The notes under the pieces were generated by a model. The model worked only from the letters and a program-made list of their open reading frames with translations. It was not told the origin of the DNA and did not search any database. Of a stretch of 19,699 nt of DNA, positions 7,627-15,380 are shown in pieces. Position numbers and translations under genes: made by a program. Source of the DNA: CALARM01 sp964431735 (GTDB taxonomy: Bacteria > Vulcanimicrobiota > SpSt-956 > JAKJGF01). The stretch covers positions 1-19,699 of the forward strand of contig CAYSLJ010000135.1 in NCBI GenBank assembly GCA_964431735.1, written 5' to 3'. Positions within the stretch are counted from its first letter, which is position 1. Every line of letters starts with the position of its first letter.

Positions 7627-7861
7627 ACTTTTCTGTACTAGTTGTTTGAATTATCATAAATTATATTATCATTTCTATTGTGTTTTTTTTCTTTATATAA
7701 TATATATTATTTTTACTATTTTATTTTTCATAATAATTATTATATTATTTAACTGAATTCCGTGTTTTTTGTGATAAATGATTTTTTGTTATATTTAGTT
7801 ATTTATTGTTACGGAAATCCTGTGTTTTTGTTTCGAATCTAAAACCGAAAATGTTAAAATA

Positions 7862-7870
7862 TGATATAAT
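7862..7870 (+). promoter_or_regulatory. Extended -10 promoter element for the SIS gene
   Basis: TGATATAAT matches the TGnTATAAT extended -10 exactly and lies about 35 bp before the start codon. No good -35 box is present, as is usual for extended -10 promoters. Confidence 0.55.
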
Positions 7871-7904
7871 ACTATAAAATAATTAAGAAAGGAAGTAGTG
7901 CAGA

Positions 7905-8954
7905 ATGGGAATAGACCTGAATGATACGGAGAAATATACCTCTATAGACACAGAAGATGTCCTTAAAACAGTAGAAGAATTTCCCGAACAGTGTGAAGAA
8001 GCTCTTAACATTTGCAAAACTTTAGATATTCAGAAAGTAACATGCTCAAATATATCCATATTCGGTATGGGAGGGTCAGGCACAGGAGGAGAACTGGTTA
8101 ATTCACTGACAGATGATAAAATTAATATACCTCTGATGTTTTTTCATCATTATAATGTGCCCAATTTTATTTCATCTGATTCTCTCTGTTTACTCGTAAG
8201 TTATTCCGGCAATACTGAAGAAATTTTAAAAGTCTATGATACGGTAAAATTACGTAAAGCTCATATAATAATATATGCCTCAGGCGGCCTTCTTCTGGAA
8301 AAAGCCATAAAGGATAATATAAAATACGTAAAAATACCGTCCGGTTATCAGCCGAGATGTGCTCTGGCTTTTCTCTTTTTACCACTCTTATATACCTTAT
8401 ACCGTCTATCTCTCGTACCTGATCCGGGAAAAGATATAGAGAAATCTATTGAAATGTTAAAGAATTTGAGAGATAAATCCGAAAGACACATACCGTCAGA
8501 GAAAAACTATGCCAAATCACTGGCAATAAAACTGGCCGGTACAATACCTCTGATTTATTCTTCCCGGTCCTATCTCGAATCTGTGGCAAAAAGATGGAAA
8601 AATCAGTTAAATGAAAATGCAAAAACCATGGCCTTTTATGATAATTTTCCCGAACTGTGTCATAATACCATCTGTGCATGGGATAAGACAGAAGATAATT
8701 ATTCCCTCATACTCCTGAGAAGCAGGGAAGAAGATTCGTCTGTAAAAATAAGAGCGGAATTTTTGAAGGCCCTTGCAGATAAAAGAATTGCCACAGTTGA
8801 GGAAATAAAAATAGCTTCTGAATCTCTTCTTGAAGAAATACTGTCTGTGATTTATCTCGGTGATTTTGTGAGCATATATCTTGCTTTATTTAAAGGGGCA
8901 GACCCGGTAGATATTTCTCTTATCAGGCAGTTAAAAGAAAAACTCTGTCGGTGA
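7905..8954 (+). CDS. Bifunctional phosphoglucose/phosphomannose isomerase-type SIS protein
   Basis: A 349-residue protein of the archaeal/bacterial PGI/PMI type, which interconverts fructose 6-phosphate with glucose 6-phosphate and mannose 6-phosphate. N-terminal SIS half: GMGGSGTGGE (about 54-63) and LVSYSGNTEE form the sugar-phosphate pocket. C-terminal half: the family signature WKNQLNENAK (W231-K240) supplies the catalytic Glu (E237), and PELCHN (P249-N254) supplies the catalytic His (H253). The family usually has Asn before that His (PELNHNE); here it is Cys and the following Glu is Thr, a small deviation. The start is ATG with AAAGGAAG about 10 nt upstream. The TGA stop is formed by the first heptamer of the array at 8951. 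Confidence 0.9.
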   Translation: MGIDLNDTEKYTSIDTEDVLKTVEEFPEQCEEALNICKTLDIQKVTCSNISIFGMGGSGTGGELVNSLTDDKINIPLMFFHHYNVPNFISSDSLCLLVSYSGNTEEILKVYDTVKLRKAHIIIYASGGLLLEKAIKDNIKYVKIPSGYQPRCALAFLFLPLLYTLYRLSLVPDPGKDIEKSIEMLKNLRDKSERHIPSEKNYAKSLAIKLAGTIPLIYSSRSYLESVAKRWKNQLNENAKTMAFYDNFPELCHNTICAWDKTEDNYSLILLRSREEDSSVKIRAEFLKALADKRIATVEEIKIASESLLEEILSVIYLGDFVSIYLALFKGADPVDISLIRQLKEKLCR

Positions 8955-9025
8955 AAAGTGAAAAGTGAAAAGTGAATAAAAAAGTTCACTGATTTACTTT
9001 TCACTTTTCACTACTCACTTTTCAC
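8951..9025. terminator. Heptamer hairpin between convergent genes (probable bidirectional terminator)
   Basis: Forward GTGAAAA x3 and GTGAATA (8951-8978) face GTGAAAA, GTGAGTA, GTGAAAA and GTGAAAA read from 9025 down to 8998. The arms pair over about 28 bp with a few mismatches and a loop of about 20 nt. The forward arm contains the TGA of the SIS gene. The reverse arm starts with the G of the TAG of the facing gene. Fold inferred by eye. Confidence 0.7.
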
Positions 9026-9864
9026 TAATAATGTTCAAGTAAATACTTCAGCTCTGCCTCTGTGCTTACCCTGTCAGATACTACAACTTCTCCTGAGTCT
9101 TCATAACCGAAGCCTGTTATGCTTCCTTTTCCGTCACGCTGTATTATTTCTTTTCTGAAGATTTTATATTTTCTTATATTTACGCCTTTTCCCTGGAGAA
9201 TTTTCTTTGCGTCAGTAAAAGGAGCACCTTCTGCATGATAAAATATACTTCCGTCTTCAGAGAGAATCTTGTAATCAAATTGATCCAGCAACTGACCTAC
9301 TCTTTCAAAATCATTTCTGGGAGGTTTACCTATTTCTATATTGTAAAAAGACAGAAGATCATCAATTGTATCCATTTTTGTCCAGTGAGTCATATCATAG
9401 GTGGCACCGTCTTCAGCTTCTATTTTATGTCTTTCTGTTATATAGAAACCTTTACCGGATTGTAAACTTTCTATAGCTTCTTTTACTGTTATAACAGGAT
9501 GAACCTTTTCTTCCAGAATTACTTCTTTATGGACGGCATTGGGGGAAGTAATATAAGAAGCAGCCATGCCTCCTACAAGAGTGCCGATAACTGTACCCAG
9601 TATTGCTCCTTCTTTCCCCAGAAATACTCCTGACAGTCTTCCTACAATCAGAGCACCTATGCCTGCCCCCAGTATGGTTTCGCCGAGTCTTTTATTGACA
9701 GGCATGGGAGGCTCTATTTCTCTTGATATAGTTATCTCTTCGCCTCTGAATTCAAAGATATTTAAATGCCTGTCTTCACTTTTATCGATTACATTAAGTT
9801 CTACAAGTATTTCTTCCACCTGTTTCAATGTTTCTTCACTCATGTATTCGGTACTGTCTGTCAT
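9025..9864 (-). CDS. Glycine-zipper membrane protein, function unknown
   Basis: A 279-residue protein I do not recognise. The N-terminal ~60 residues are soluble and acidic. Next come two Gly-rich hydrophobic stretches (about 61-83 and 85-107) with repeated Gly-x-x-x-Gly spacing (GAGIGALIVG, GTVIGTLVGGMAASY), typical of a glycine-zipper membrane hairpin. The remaining ~170 residues look like a mixed alpha/beta soluble domain (GKGFYITERHKIEAEDGATY, GSITGFGYEDSGEVVV). A general-stress or heat-resistance type function has been proposed for some such hairpin proteins, but I cannot claim it here. The start ATG has AAGGGGCG upstream. It lies 45 bp behind the dehydrogenase gene on the same strand, so they are probably cotranscribed. 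Confidence 0.8.
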   Translation of the reverse strand: MTDSTEYMSEETLKQVEEILVELNVIDKSEDRHLNIFEFRGEEITISREIEPPMPVNKRLGETILGAGIGALIVGRLSGVFLGKEGAILGTVIGTLVGGMAASYITSPNAVHKEVILEEKVHPVITVKEAIESLQSGKGFYITERHKIEAEDGATYDMTHWTKMDTIDDLLSFYNIEIGKPPRNDFERVGQLLDQFDYKILSEDGSIFYHAEGAPFTDAKKILQGKGVNIRKYKIFRKEIIQRDGKGSITGFGYEDSGEVVVSDRVSTEAELKYLLEHY

Positions 9865-9909
9865 TTTACATCGCCCCTTAATAAAAAATTATTCTTTTCC
9901 GAGATCAGT

Positions 9910-10896
9910 TTATATTTTATTAAAAATTTCTTTATTAACAATATTGGCAGGTATATTTCCGTTTAAAGCTGTTAATAAATTTTCAACTGCCATTACTGCC
10001 ATTCTGGTTCTTGTTTCAACTGTAGCACTTCCGATATGAGGAAGGAGTATAACATTTTCAAGGCCTGTCAGTTCTTCTGTAATGGCCGGTTCTTTTTCAT
10101 ATACATCAAGACCTGCACCGCTTATTTCTCCGTTTTTAAGGGCTTTTACGAGAGCCTCTTCATCCACTACTTCTCCTCTTGATGTATTGATCAGATAAGA
10201 AGTTCTTTTCATTATACAGAATTCTTTACTTCCAATCAAGTGTTTTGTTTCAGAATTAAGAGGTACATGAAGTGTAATAAAATCGGATTCTCTTAAAAGT
10301 TCTTCAATAGAGACAAAAGTCATATTTAATTTTTTTTCTTCATCGATTAATCTTTTTCTGCTGTGATAAAGAATTTTCATGTTAAATCCCTGTGCTCTCC
10401 CTGCTACTGCCAGGCCGATTCTTCCCATCCCTATAATACCAAGCGTTTTGCCGTATATATCAGAGCCAAGCATAAACATTGGCCCCCATCCCTTAAATTT
10501 TTTTTCTCTGCACAGTTTATCTCCTTCCACTATTCTTCTCGGAACAGAAAGTATGAGTGACCACGTTAAATCTGCCGTACTCTCTGTTAATACATCAGGC
10601 GTATTGGTAACAGGAATAAGTCTTTCACTGGCAGTTTTTATGTCTATATTATTATAGCCTGCCGCATAATTTGCTATTGCCTTGAGGCCGGGATTGGAAC
10701 AGATTACCTCCATGTCTATTTTATCCGTAAGGAGACAGAGAAGACCGTCTTTATCTTTAAGACCTTTTATTATCTCTTCTTTCGTTAAAATTCTGTCATA
10801 AGGGTTTACCTCTACATGACATGTTTCTTTTAATAAAGCCATACCTTCTTCAGGCAGTTTTCTCGTTACAAATACTCTGTGTTTCAGATTAATCAC
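9910..10896 (-). CDS. D-isomer-specific 2-hydroxyacid dehydrogenase (glyoxylate/hydroxypyruvate reductase-like)
   Basis: A 328-residue NAD(P)-dependent enzyme that reduces 2-keto acids to D-2-hydroxy acids. The Rossmann motif GIIGMGRIG occupies 153-161. The catalytic triad is visible: Arg240 in NTSRGEVVDEEAL, the Glu pair in DVYEKEP (267/269), and His287 in LLPHIGSAT. The substrate loop NYAAGYNNID (about 76-85) and overall length fit the GyaR/GhrB glyoxylate or hydroxypyruvate reductase branch. Residues YHSRKR after beta2, with Arg180 where NAD enzymes have Asp, suggest NADPH preference (inference). It starts at GTG with a poor ribosome binding site (TGGGGTG touching the codon). Exact substrate is not determinable. 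Confidence 0.92.
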   Translation of the reverse strand: MINLKHRVFVTRKLPEEGMALLKETCHVEVNPYDRILTKEEIIKGLKDKDGLLCLLTDKIDMEVICSNPGLKAIANYAAGYNNIDIKTASERLIPVTNTPDVLTESTADLTWSLILSVPRRIVEGDKLCREKKFKGWGPMFMLGSDIYGKTLGIIGMGRIGLAVAGRAQGFNMKILYHSRKRLIDEEKKLNMTFVSIEELLRESDFITLHVPLNSETKHLIGSKEFCIMKRTSYLINTSRGEVVDEEALVKALKNGEISGAGLDVYEKEPAITEELTGLENVILLPHIGSATVETRTRMAVMAVENLLTALNGNIPANIVNKEIFNKI

Positions 10897-10909
10897 CCCA
10901 TTTATAATT

Positions 10910-11000
10910 GTGATGCGTAATGCGTGATGCGTGATGCGTATTTAATCCCAGAGCGTTTAATTAAACGCTTATCCTTCACGTCTCACATCTAACGTCTCAC
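10910..11000. repeat. Heptamer inverted repeat around an 18-bp palindrome
   Basis: Forward units GTGATGC, GTAATGC, GTGATGC and GTGATGC (10910-10937) face inverted units GTGAGAC, GTTAGAT, GTGAGAC and GTGAAGG read from 11000 downward. Between them lies the perfect palindrome AGCGTTTAATTAAACGCT (10952-10969). The whole unit sits in the divergent spacer between the dehydrogenase and the 11118 gene. Confidence 0.8.
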
Positions 11001-11061
11001 TTACATATAATCTTTATATATTTTTCGGAAAAATCCTTTTGTTTTATATAAAATTTTTCTC

Positions 11062-11090
11062 TTGCTATTGTAAAAGTAAATTAGTATAAT
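11062..11090 (+). promoter_or_regulatory. Sigma70-type promoter of the 11118 gene cluster
   Basis: TTGCTA (11062-11067), a 17-bp spacer and a perfect TATAAT (11085-11090) lie about 30 bp before the start codons of the next gene. This is one of the better promoters in the window and probably drives the 11118 gene and possibly pcm and the kinase. Confidence 0.65.
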
Positions 11091-11117
11091 AACAGGTATC
11101 AATATGTAACGGACGGT

Positions 11118-12077
11118 GTGATTATGATCAGAAATGACAGGGAATACAATCAGATTAGATTGTTCATAAGATATGTTGTCGGAAGAAAAAGCCCTCAGAA
11201 GCTTATTTCTTATATAAGAGATCAGCTCCTGTTTCATGATAAAATGGATCTTTCTTATACTCCTGATGGCATAACTCTCAAAGTTTCTTTGAAAGGTAAA
11301 GATAATTTTGTTCCTCTCGGTGAAATACAGGACCCGACCTGTATAGTTTATCTTTCTATTATTGGATCCACAATGTTTGCTTCTTCTCATTCTACCTATG
11401 TTAAAAGAATTGATCTTGTCAGACATTTGAGATTAAAAGATGAAAATGAGAAAAATGTCATCAAGCCAGAATTGCAAGTCATAATTCCGAATATGGCTCC
11501 TTATATCAAAAGATTAAATGAAAGACTGGGCTATAAGGCTATACGCAATAAAAAGATTGGCCGTGAATCAGGTTATTTCTTTGAAACAGAAAATTTCAGA
11601 GGGAAACAGCTTGTACCATATCATATGGATAAAAGAAAATTTACCTGTACCTGGTCTAAAGGCAATAAAGTTCTTTTTTTTACTCATCCCGATTGTGACT
11701 GGGATATAGTGAATTATTTAAAGACTAAAAATATATGGTCTGTTCCCGTATATTATAAAAAAGAGCTGAAAAATTTTGCCGGTAAATTTAACCCGAAATT
11801 AATCATCTTTGACGGAGAGAAAAGAGGAGATGAACTGGATTTATTCGGAATGCCACCTGTAGAAGATAATAAAATACCTTTTATGAATTTTTTCATAAGA
11901 GATGATGGTACTGTAGAAATATGGAATGAAGAAGAGAAAAATTATTATAAGGATATAGAAGAATTTTCTGAATATCTGTCTCATTATCTGAGCAAGATAA
12001 AGCAGGTAGAAGAAGAAGAGGAAGAAGATGAACAGGAAGAATGGGAAGAAGAATTTGAACTTCTTGAATTGACATAA
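11118..12077 (+). CDS. Unrecognised protein with a strongly acidic C-terminal tail
   Basis: A 319-residue soluble protein with no signal peptide or membrane helix. I recognise no family. The N-terminal ~130 residues are basic (YVVGRKSPQKLISYIRDQLL). A middle part is rich in aromatic and Lys residues (HPDCDWDIVNYLKTKNIWSV). The tail from about residue 295 is almost all Glu/Asp (VEEEEEEDEQEEWEEEFE), like tails of nucleic-acid mimics or binding partners of basic proteins, but this is only resemblance. GTG 11118 is the longest start; ATG 11124, 7 nt after GGACGG, is more likely. It is the first gene of a plus-strand run with pcm and a Ser/Thr kinase, 168 bp ahead of pcm. Confidence 0.8.
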   Translation: MIMIRNDREYNQIRLFIRYVVGRKSPQKLISYIRDQLLFHDKMDLSYTPDGITLKVSLKGKDNFVPLGEIQDPTCIVYLSIIGSTMFASSHSTYVKRIDLVRHLRLKDENEKNVIKPELQVIIPNMAPYIKRLNERLGYKAIRNKKIGRESGYFFETENFRGKQLVPYHMDKRKFTCTWSKGNKVLFFTHPDCDWDIVNYLKTKNIWSVPVYYKKELKNFAGKFNPKLIIFDGEKRGDELDLFGMPPVEDNKIPFMNFFIRDDGTVEIWNEEEKNYYKDIEEFSEYLSHYLSKIKQVEEEEEEDEQEEWEEEFELLELT

Positions 12078-12245
12078 TTAACAAAAATATTTATACTCTT
12101 ATTTCAGGGGGTAGAAGATGGGATTCGAGAAAATATAAATATTGATAAAGTTAAATATGCTCACTGTTAATTACTGCTTTCGGGAGCCAGGTCAGGAAGA
12201 TTAAACCCGAAATCTGAACTCCAAAACCCGACTGGAGAGATAATC
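12078..12245 (+). promoter_or_regulatory. Structured leader candidate upstream of pcm
   Basis: TTTCGGG (12178-12184) can pair with CCCGAAA (12206-12212). CTCCA (12219-12223) can pair with TGGAG (12233-12237), which is the pcm ribosome binding site. GGAG at 12183-12186 could instead capture the CTCC, and CCAG-G-TC (12188-12193) could pair with GACTGG (12230-12235). These are mutually exclusive options of the kind used in translational control. A tiny frame with a strong ribosome binding site (ATG 12118 to stop 12138, six codons) precedes it. No known riboswitch is recognised. The folds are by eye only. Confidence 0.35.
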
Positions 12246-12920
12246 ATGGAAAGATTTTTTACCGGACAATTAGATGAAGAAAAATGGACTGTTGAAAGAG
12301 ACAAAATGGTTTCTACACAGATAGAAGCAAGAGGTGTAAGAGACCTGAGAGTTCTTCAGGCTATGAGGGATGTTAAAAGACATATATTTGTGCCTGATGA
12401 TATGAAAACCAGAGCTTATACTGACAACCCTTTACCTGTAGGATACGGTCAGACTATTTCTCAACCGTATATTGTTGCCTTTATGACAGAAGCTCTGGAA
12501 ACAAAAGAAGAACATAATATTCTGGAAATAGGCACAGGCTGCGGTTATCAATCTGCTGTAATTGCTTCTATTGTTAAAGGAGTCTATACAGTAGAAATAG
12601 TAGAAGAGCTTTATAAAAAATCAAGTGAATTGTTGCAAAAATCCGGTTATCTTAATGTTAAATGTAAATATGGAGACGGTTATGAAGGATGGCCTGAATA
12701 TGCTCCTTTTGACGGTGTTATAATAACTGCGGCACCTCCCAGATTACCTGTTAATCTTTTTGAACAACTGAAGGTTGGCGGTAAGATGATAGTTCCTGTA
12801 GGAGGCGGATGGCATCAGGAACTTAAAAGTATAACTAAAAAACCTGAAGGTCTATATACGGAATTTTTACTCGATGTCCGTTTTGTTCCTATGATAGGTG
12901 AGATAGAAAGGCAGATATGA
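12246..12920 (+). CDS. pcm: Protein-L-isoaspartate O-methyltransferase
   Basis: A 224-residue cytoplasmic repair enzyme that methylates L-isoaspartyl residues from S-adenosylmethionine, starting their return to normal Asp linkage. All family landmarks are present: MVSTQIEARGVRDLRVL, the substrate loop YGQTISQPYIVAFM, the SAM motif LEIGTGCGYQSA (Gly96-Gly100), acidic VEIVEEL for the ribose, FDGVIITAAPP, and LKVGGKMIVPVG. The length is typical. The ATG has GGAGAG 7 nt upstream, possibly hidden in a hairpin. Its stop overlaps the kinase start by four bases (ATGA at 12917-12920), so the kinase is probably translationally coupled. Confidence 0.96.
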   Translation: MERFFTGQLDEEKWTVERDKMVSTQIEARGVRDLRVLQAMRDVKRHIFVPDDMKTRAYTDNPLPVGYGQTISQPYIVAFMTEALETKEEHNILEIGTGCGYQSAVIASIVKGVYTVEIVEELYKKSSELLQKSGYLNVKCKYGDGYEGWPEYAPFDGVIITAAPPRLPVNLFEQLKVGGKMIVPVGGGWHQELKSITKKPEGLYTEFLLDVRFVPMIGEIERQI

Positions 12921-13774
12921 ACATGGATGAACGTGATAAAAATAAGCTGGCAGGAAGGTATTATCTTGTACAAAAAATAGGTAAAGGAGGTATGGGGGAA
13001 GTATTTAAAGCAAAAGATCTTCTTGAAAACAGAATAGTTGCAGTAAAACTTCTTCATCCCCATCTGCAGTTCGGTAAATATATATCACGATTTAAAAGAG
13101 AAGCCGAGTATCTGTCCAAATTATCCCACCCGAATATAGTTAAATTTTACTCTCTTGAACAGGATGAAAAAAATATTTTTCTGGTTATGGAATATATTGT
13201 AGGAAGAAAAATAAGAACCTATATAAAACTTTCTCCCACACCTGTGGAAGATGTCCTGAAATGTGCAATTCAAATATGTGATTCCCTTGATTATGCCCAT
13301 TCTATGAATATGATACACAGGGATATAAAACCTGAGAATATTCTTATTGATTCGGAGATGAATATAAAAATACTGGATTTTGGTATAGCAAAAGGTATGC
13401 CGAAGGAAACGAAATTAACAGAACCGGGAACACTCATAGGAACAGTACAGTATCTGGCTCCGGAATATATACAGGGTGAACAGTTGACCAGTGTTTCAGA
13501 TCTATATTCCCTCGGTGTAACTCTATATGAACTTCTTACGGAACAACTGCCTTTTTCCGAAAGTAAATCCAATGAAGTTTTTTTCCCTCAGTTATTCGAA
13601 ACACCTGTTCCTCCGACAAAGGTTAATAAAAATATACCTCCTGAACTGGAAATGACCCTTATTAAATTACTTGATAAAAACCCTGTCAGAAGATTTGAAA
13701 GTGCAAAAAAGCTTAAAGATCGACTCAAGGTTATTCTTATGAGCCACAGTCTGAAGGAAAATCGTCAGGAATAG
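12917..13774 (+). CDS. Hanks-type serine/threonine protein kinase (kinase domain only)
   Basis: A 285-residue soluble kinase of the bacterial PknB type. Landmarks are intact: Gly-rich loop GKGGMGEVF (22-30), catalytic Lys44 in VAVKLL, helix-C Glu62, HRDIKPEN with catalytic Asp136, DFG Asp154, GTVQYLAPE and DLYSLGVTLYELL. It should therefore be active. It is just the catalytic domain plus a short tail, without the membrane helix and sensor repeats of PknB/PrkC, so it is probably cytoplasmic and takes its signal from partners. The start overlaps the pcm stop (ATGA); ATG 12923 is an alternative. It ends 16 bp from the end of the convergent mlaD gene, with no terminator or heptamers between. Confidence 0.94.
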   Translation: MNMDERDKNKLAGRYYLVQKIGKGGMGEVFKAKDLLENRIVAVKLLHPHLQFGKYISRFKREAEYLSKLSHPNIVKFYSLEQDEKNIFLVMEYIVGRKIRTYIKLSPTPVEDVLKCAIQICDSLDYAHSMNMIHRDIKPENILIDSEMNIKILDFGIAKGMPKETKLTEPGTLIGTVQYLAPEYIQGEQLTSVSDLYSLGVTLYELLTEQLPFSESKSNEVFFPQLFETPVPPTKVNKNIPPELEMTLIKLLDKNPVRRFESAKKLKDRLKVILMSHSLKENRQE

Positions 13775-13790
13775 TTATTTACTAAAAATT

Positions 13791-15278
13791 CTAAAATTTG
13801 ATTCCGAAACCCATTTTTAATTTCTTCTCTTCAAGGACATCATCTACTCCGAAAACAAGTTCAAAGTTATCCTGAATTTTATAACGGCCTTTTACATCTA
13901 TAAAAGCATTTCTCTCACTGAAATCAAATACATCCATAGAAAGAGTCGTTTTATCTCCTACTTTGTAGTCCAATCCTGCTCCGAGAGAAGATTTGACTAT
14001 TCCTCCTCTGAATGTCAGATCTGTTGTTATTATTTTTCCGAGTTGTGCGTTTACAGTACTTCTTTCTGAATTTACATCTGCCACACCGAGGGTTAAAAAT
14101 TTGTCTCTTTTCTTGTTACTATCGGATAAAAATAGATTTGCATTGAGGTCTCCATAGAAATTATCATTACTTCTTGTTATTATCACTTCATATTCTGCTT
14201 TTATCTCTGTTTCATCCTGTTTTTCTTCCTGTACATAACCGAGCATGCCGGTTAAGGTTCCGTCCAGTCTGGCCATAGCTTTTCTGATAGAGGAAGTTAT
14301 TTGTTTTATGTCATTCTGATACATAGAGCCTTTTTCAGAAAAGGCCAGCAGTTCCTGTGCTCCTTCCTCTGTAAACATACAGCTTTCCCTGAGGGAAAGG
14401 AGAACCATTCTGATTTTCGGAGGAATACCTTTCTCCGGGTCGAGGTTTGCCGTGATTTTATCTACTATCATGCATAGATCATCTGATGCTTTCTTCAGTT
14501 CTGCTATTATTACAGATATATCCTCTCCGAATCTATTTACTTCTTTGTCTGTATGACTGACATTATAAGATACCCCTTTGAGGAAAATTTTGATATTATT
14601 TCTTATTCCTCTTGCCATAACAGACATATCTGATGTTAAAGCATAGAGGCTGTTCTGCAGATTTTCAGAAAACAGGTTTATACTGTCTTCAGAAGCAAGA
14701 ATAGTTTTATTCAGATTTTCTGTACCATTTTTTATATTGATTACTTTATTTTTTATCTCTCTTTTGAATTTTTCGTCTGAGATTATCTTATTAATTTTTT
14801 CAGTTTTTCCCTTTATGCCGGTTATATTTTTATTGAAAGTAACCAGTCTTATTTTGAGTACTCTGAAATTGTCTGCCATACTGAGAAGAGTAACACCTTC
14901 TATTTCCATTTCCGGTTTAATCATGGATGGTGTAGAAGGATCTGGGTCTATAGCAACCCATTTATCGCCTATAAGTCCACTCTGTATGGTAAAAATACTG
15001 TTCTGAGGTATTTCCTGACCTTCATCGATTTTCAGGGTTACTTTTGCCTTCTGCGTTTTAGAAGAAAATTCTATGGCACCTACTTCTCCCACTGCTACAC
15101 CTTTCAGTTTTATAATCGATTTGTCTCTCAATCCGTTTATATTATCCCACATTACATAGATTTTATATCTCTCAGGTTCGGGAGGAGTTATAAGTTTACT
15201 TACAAAAATTATATAGTAAATTGTAAGAAATAGAGTGATAGATATAATTCCTATTTTTGCTTCTTTGCTTAATCCCAT
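13791..15278 (-). CDS. mlaD: MlaD-family MCE protein with a C-terminal outer-membrane-barrel-like region
   Basis: A 495-residue lipid-transport protein. Order: N-terminal membrane helix (about 9-28), one MCE domain (about 37-115, with GLRDKSIIKLKGVAVGEVG and SGLIGDKWVAID), a long helical section (about 125-345, many Asn/Lys heptad-like segments), then about 135 residues of alternating short strands (GDLNANLFLS, FLTLGVAD, LGAGLDYKVG, KLKMGFGIKF) ending in Phe, the usual signature of outer-membrane beta-barrels. This architecture matches the long MlaD of diderm Firmicutes such as Veillonella, described as an inner-to-outer-membrane bridge. The partner permease (mlaE) and ATPase (mlaF) are not in the window. 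A weak ribosome binding site (AGGA) precedes the ATG. Confidence 0.88.
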   Translation of the reverse strand: MGLSKEAKIGIISITLFLTIYYIIFVSKLITPPEPERYKIYVMWDNINGLRDKSIIKLKGVAVGEVGAIEFSSKTQKAKVTLKIDEGQEIPQNSIFTIQSGLIGDKWVAIDPDPSTPSMIKPEMEIEGVTLLSMADNFRVLKIRLVTFNKNITGIKGKTEKINKIISDEKFKREIKNKVINIKNGTENLNKTILASEDSINLFSENLQNSLYALTSDMSVMARGIRNNIKIFLKGVSYNVSHTDKEVNRFGEDISVIIAELKKASDDLCMIVDKITANLDPEKGIPPKIRMVLLSLRESCMFTEEGAQELLAFSEKGSMYQNDIKQITSSIRKAMARLDGTLTGMLGYVQEEKQDETEIKAEYEVIITRSNDNFYGDLNANLFLSDSNKKRDKFLTLGVADVNSERSTVNAQLGKIITTDLTFRGGIVKSSLGAGLDYKVGDKTTLSMDVFDFSERNAFIDVKGRYKIQDNFELVFGVDDVLEEKKLKMGFGIKF

Positions 15279-15317
15279 AATTTTTTCCTACTATATTAAT
15301 GATTGAATAGAACAGGA

Positions 15318-15379
15318 TTACATATGCTCACGTAACATGAGGAAAACGTTTATTAAATGCTTATTGCTCATGTCTGTAA
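15318..15379 (+). mobile_element. Decayed copy C of the MITE-like heptamer element
   Basis: AGGAAAACGTTTATTAAATG (from about 15340) followed by CTTATTGCTCATGTCTGTAA matches the inner and right end of the full copy at 19529-19633 (reverse strand there: GGAGGAAAACGTTTATTAAA then TGCTTATGCTCAGGTCAATA). The left side is degraded and only one heptamer-like CGTAACA remains. It fills the gap between the TPR lipoprotein stop and the mlaD start. Confidence 0.65.
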
Positions 15380-15380
15380 G

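Larger units (their letters stand above)
7455..7904. other. Divergent promoter spacer with heptamers and very AT-rich low-complexity DNA
   Basis: No gene is seen. From left to right: rqcH promoter candidate (7516-7544), heptamer inverted repeat (7547-7626), and about 200 bp of nearly pure A/T. Within the A/T stretch two related lines (CCGTGTTTTTTGT near 7759 and CCTGTGTTTTTGT near 7819) sit about 60 bp apart. It ends with an extended -10 element for the SIS gene (7862-7870). Confidence 0.6.

Noticed and set aside
12186..12196. GCCAGGTCAGG matches the conserved arm of bacterial signal-recognition-particle RNA
   Set aside because: The GGAA tetraloop and the facing AGCAG strand that must follow are absent, so it is not an SRP RNA.
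13775..13790. Terminator expected between the convergent kinase and mlaD genes
   Set aside because: Only 16 bp of plain AT-rich sequence with no hairpin; this convergent junction lacks heptamers, an exception to the pattern.
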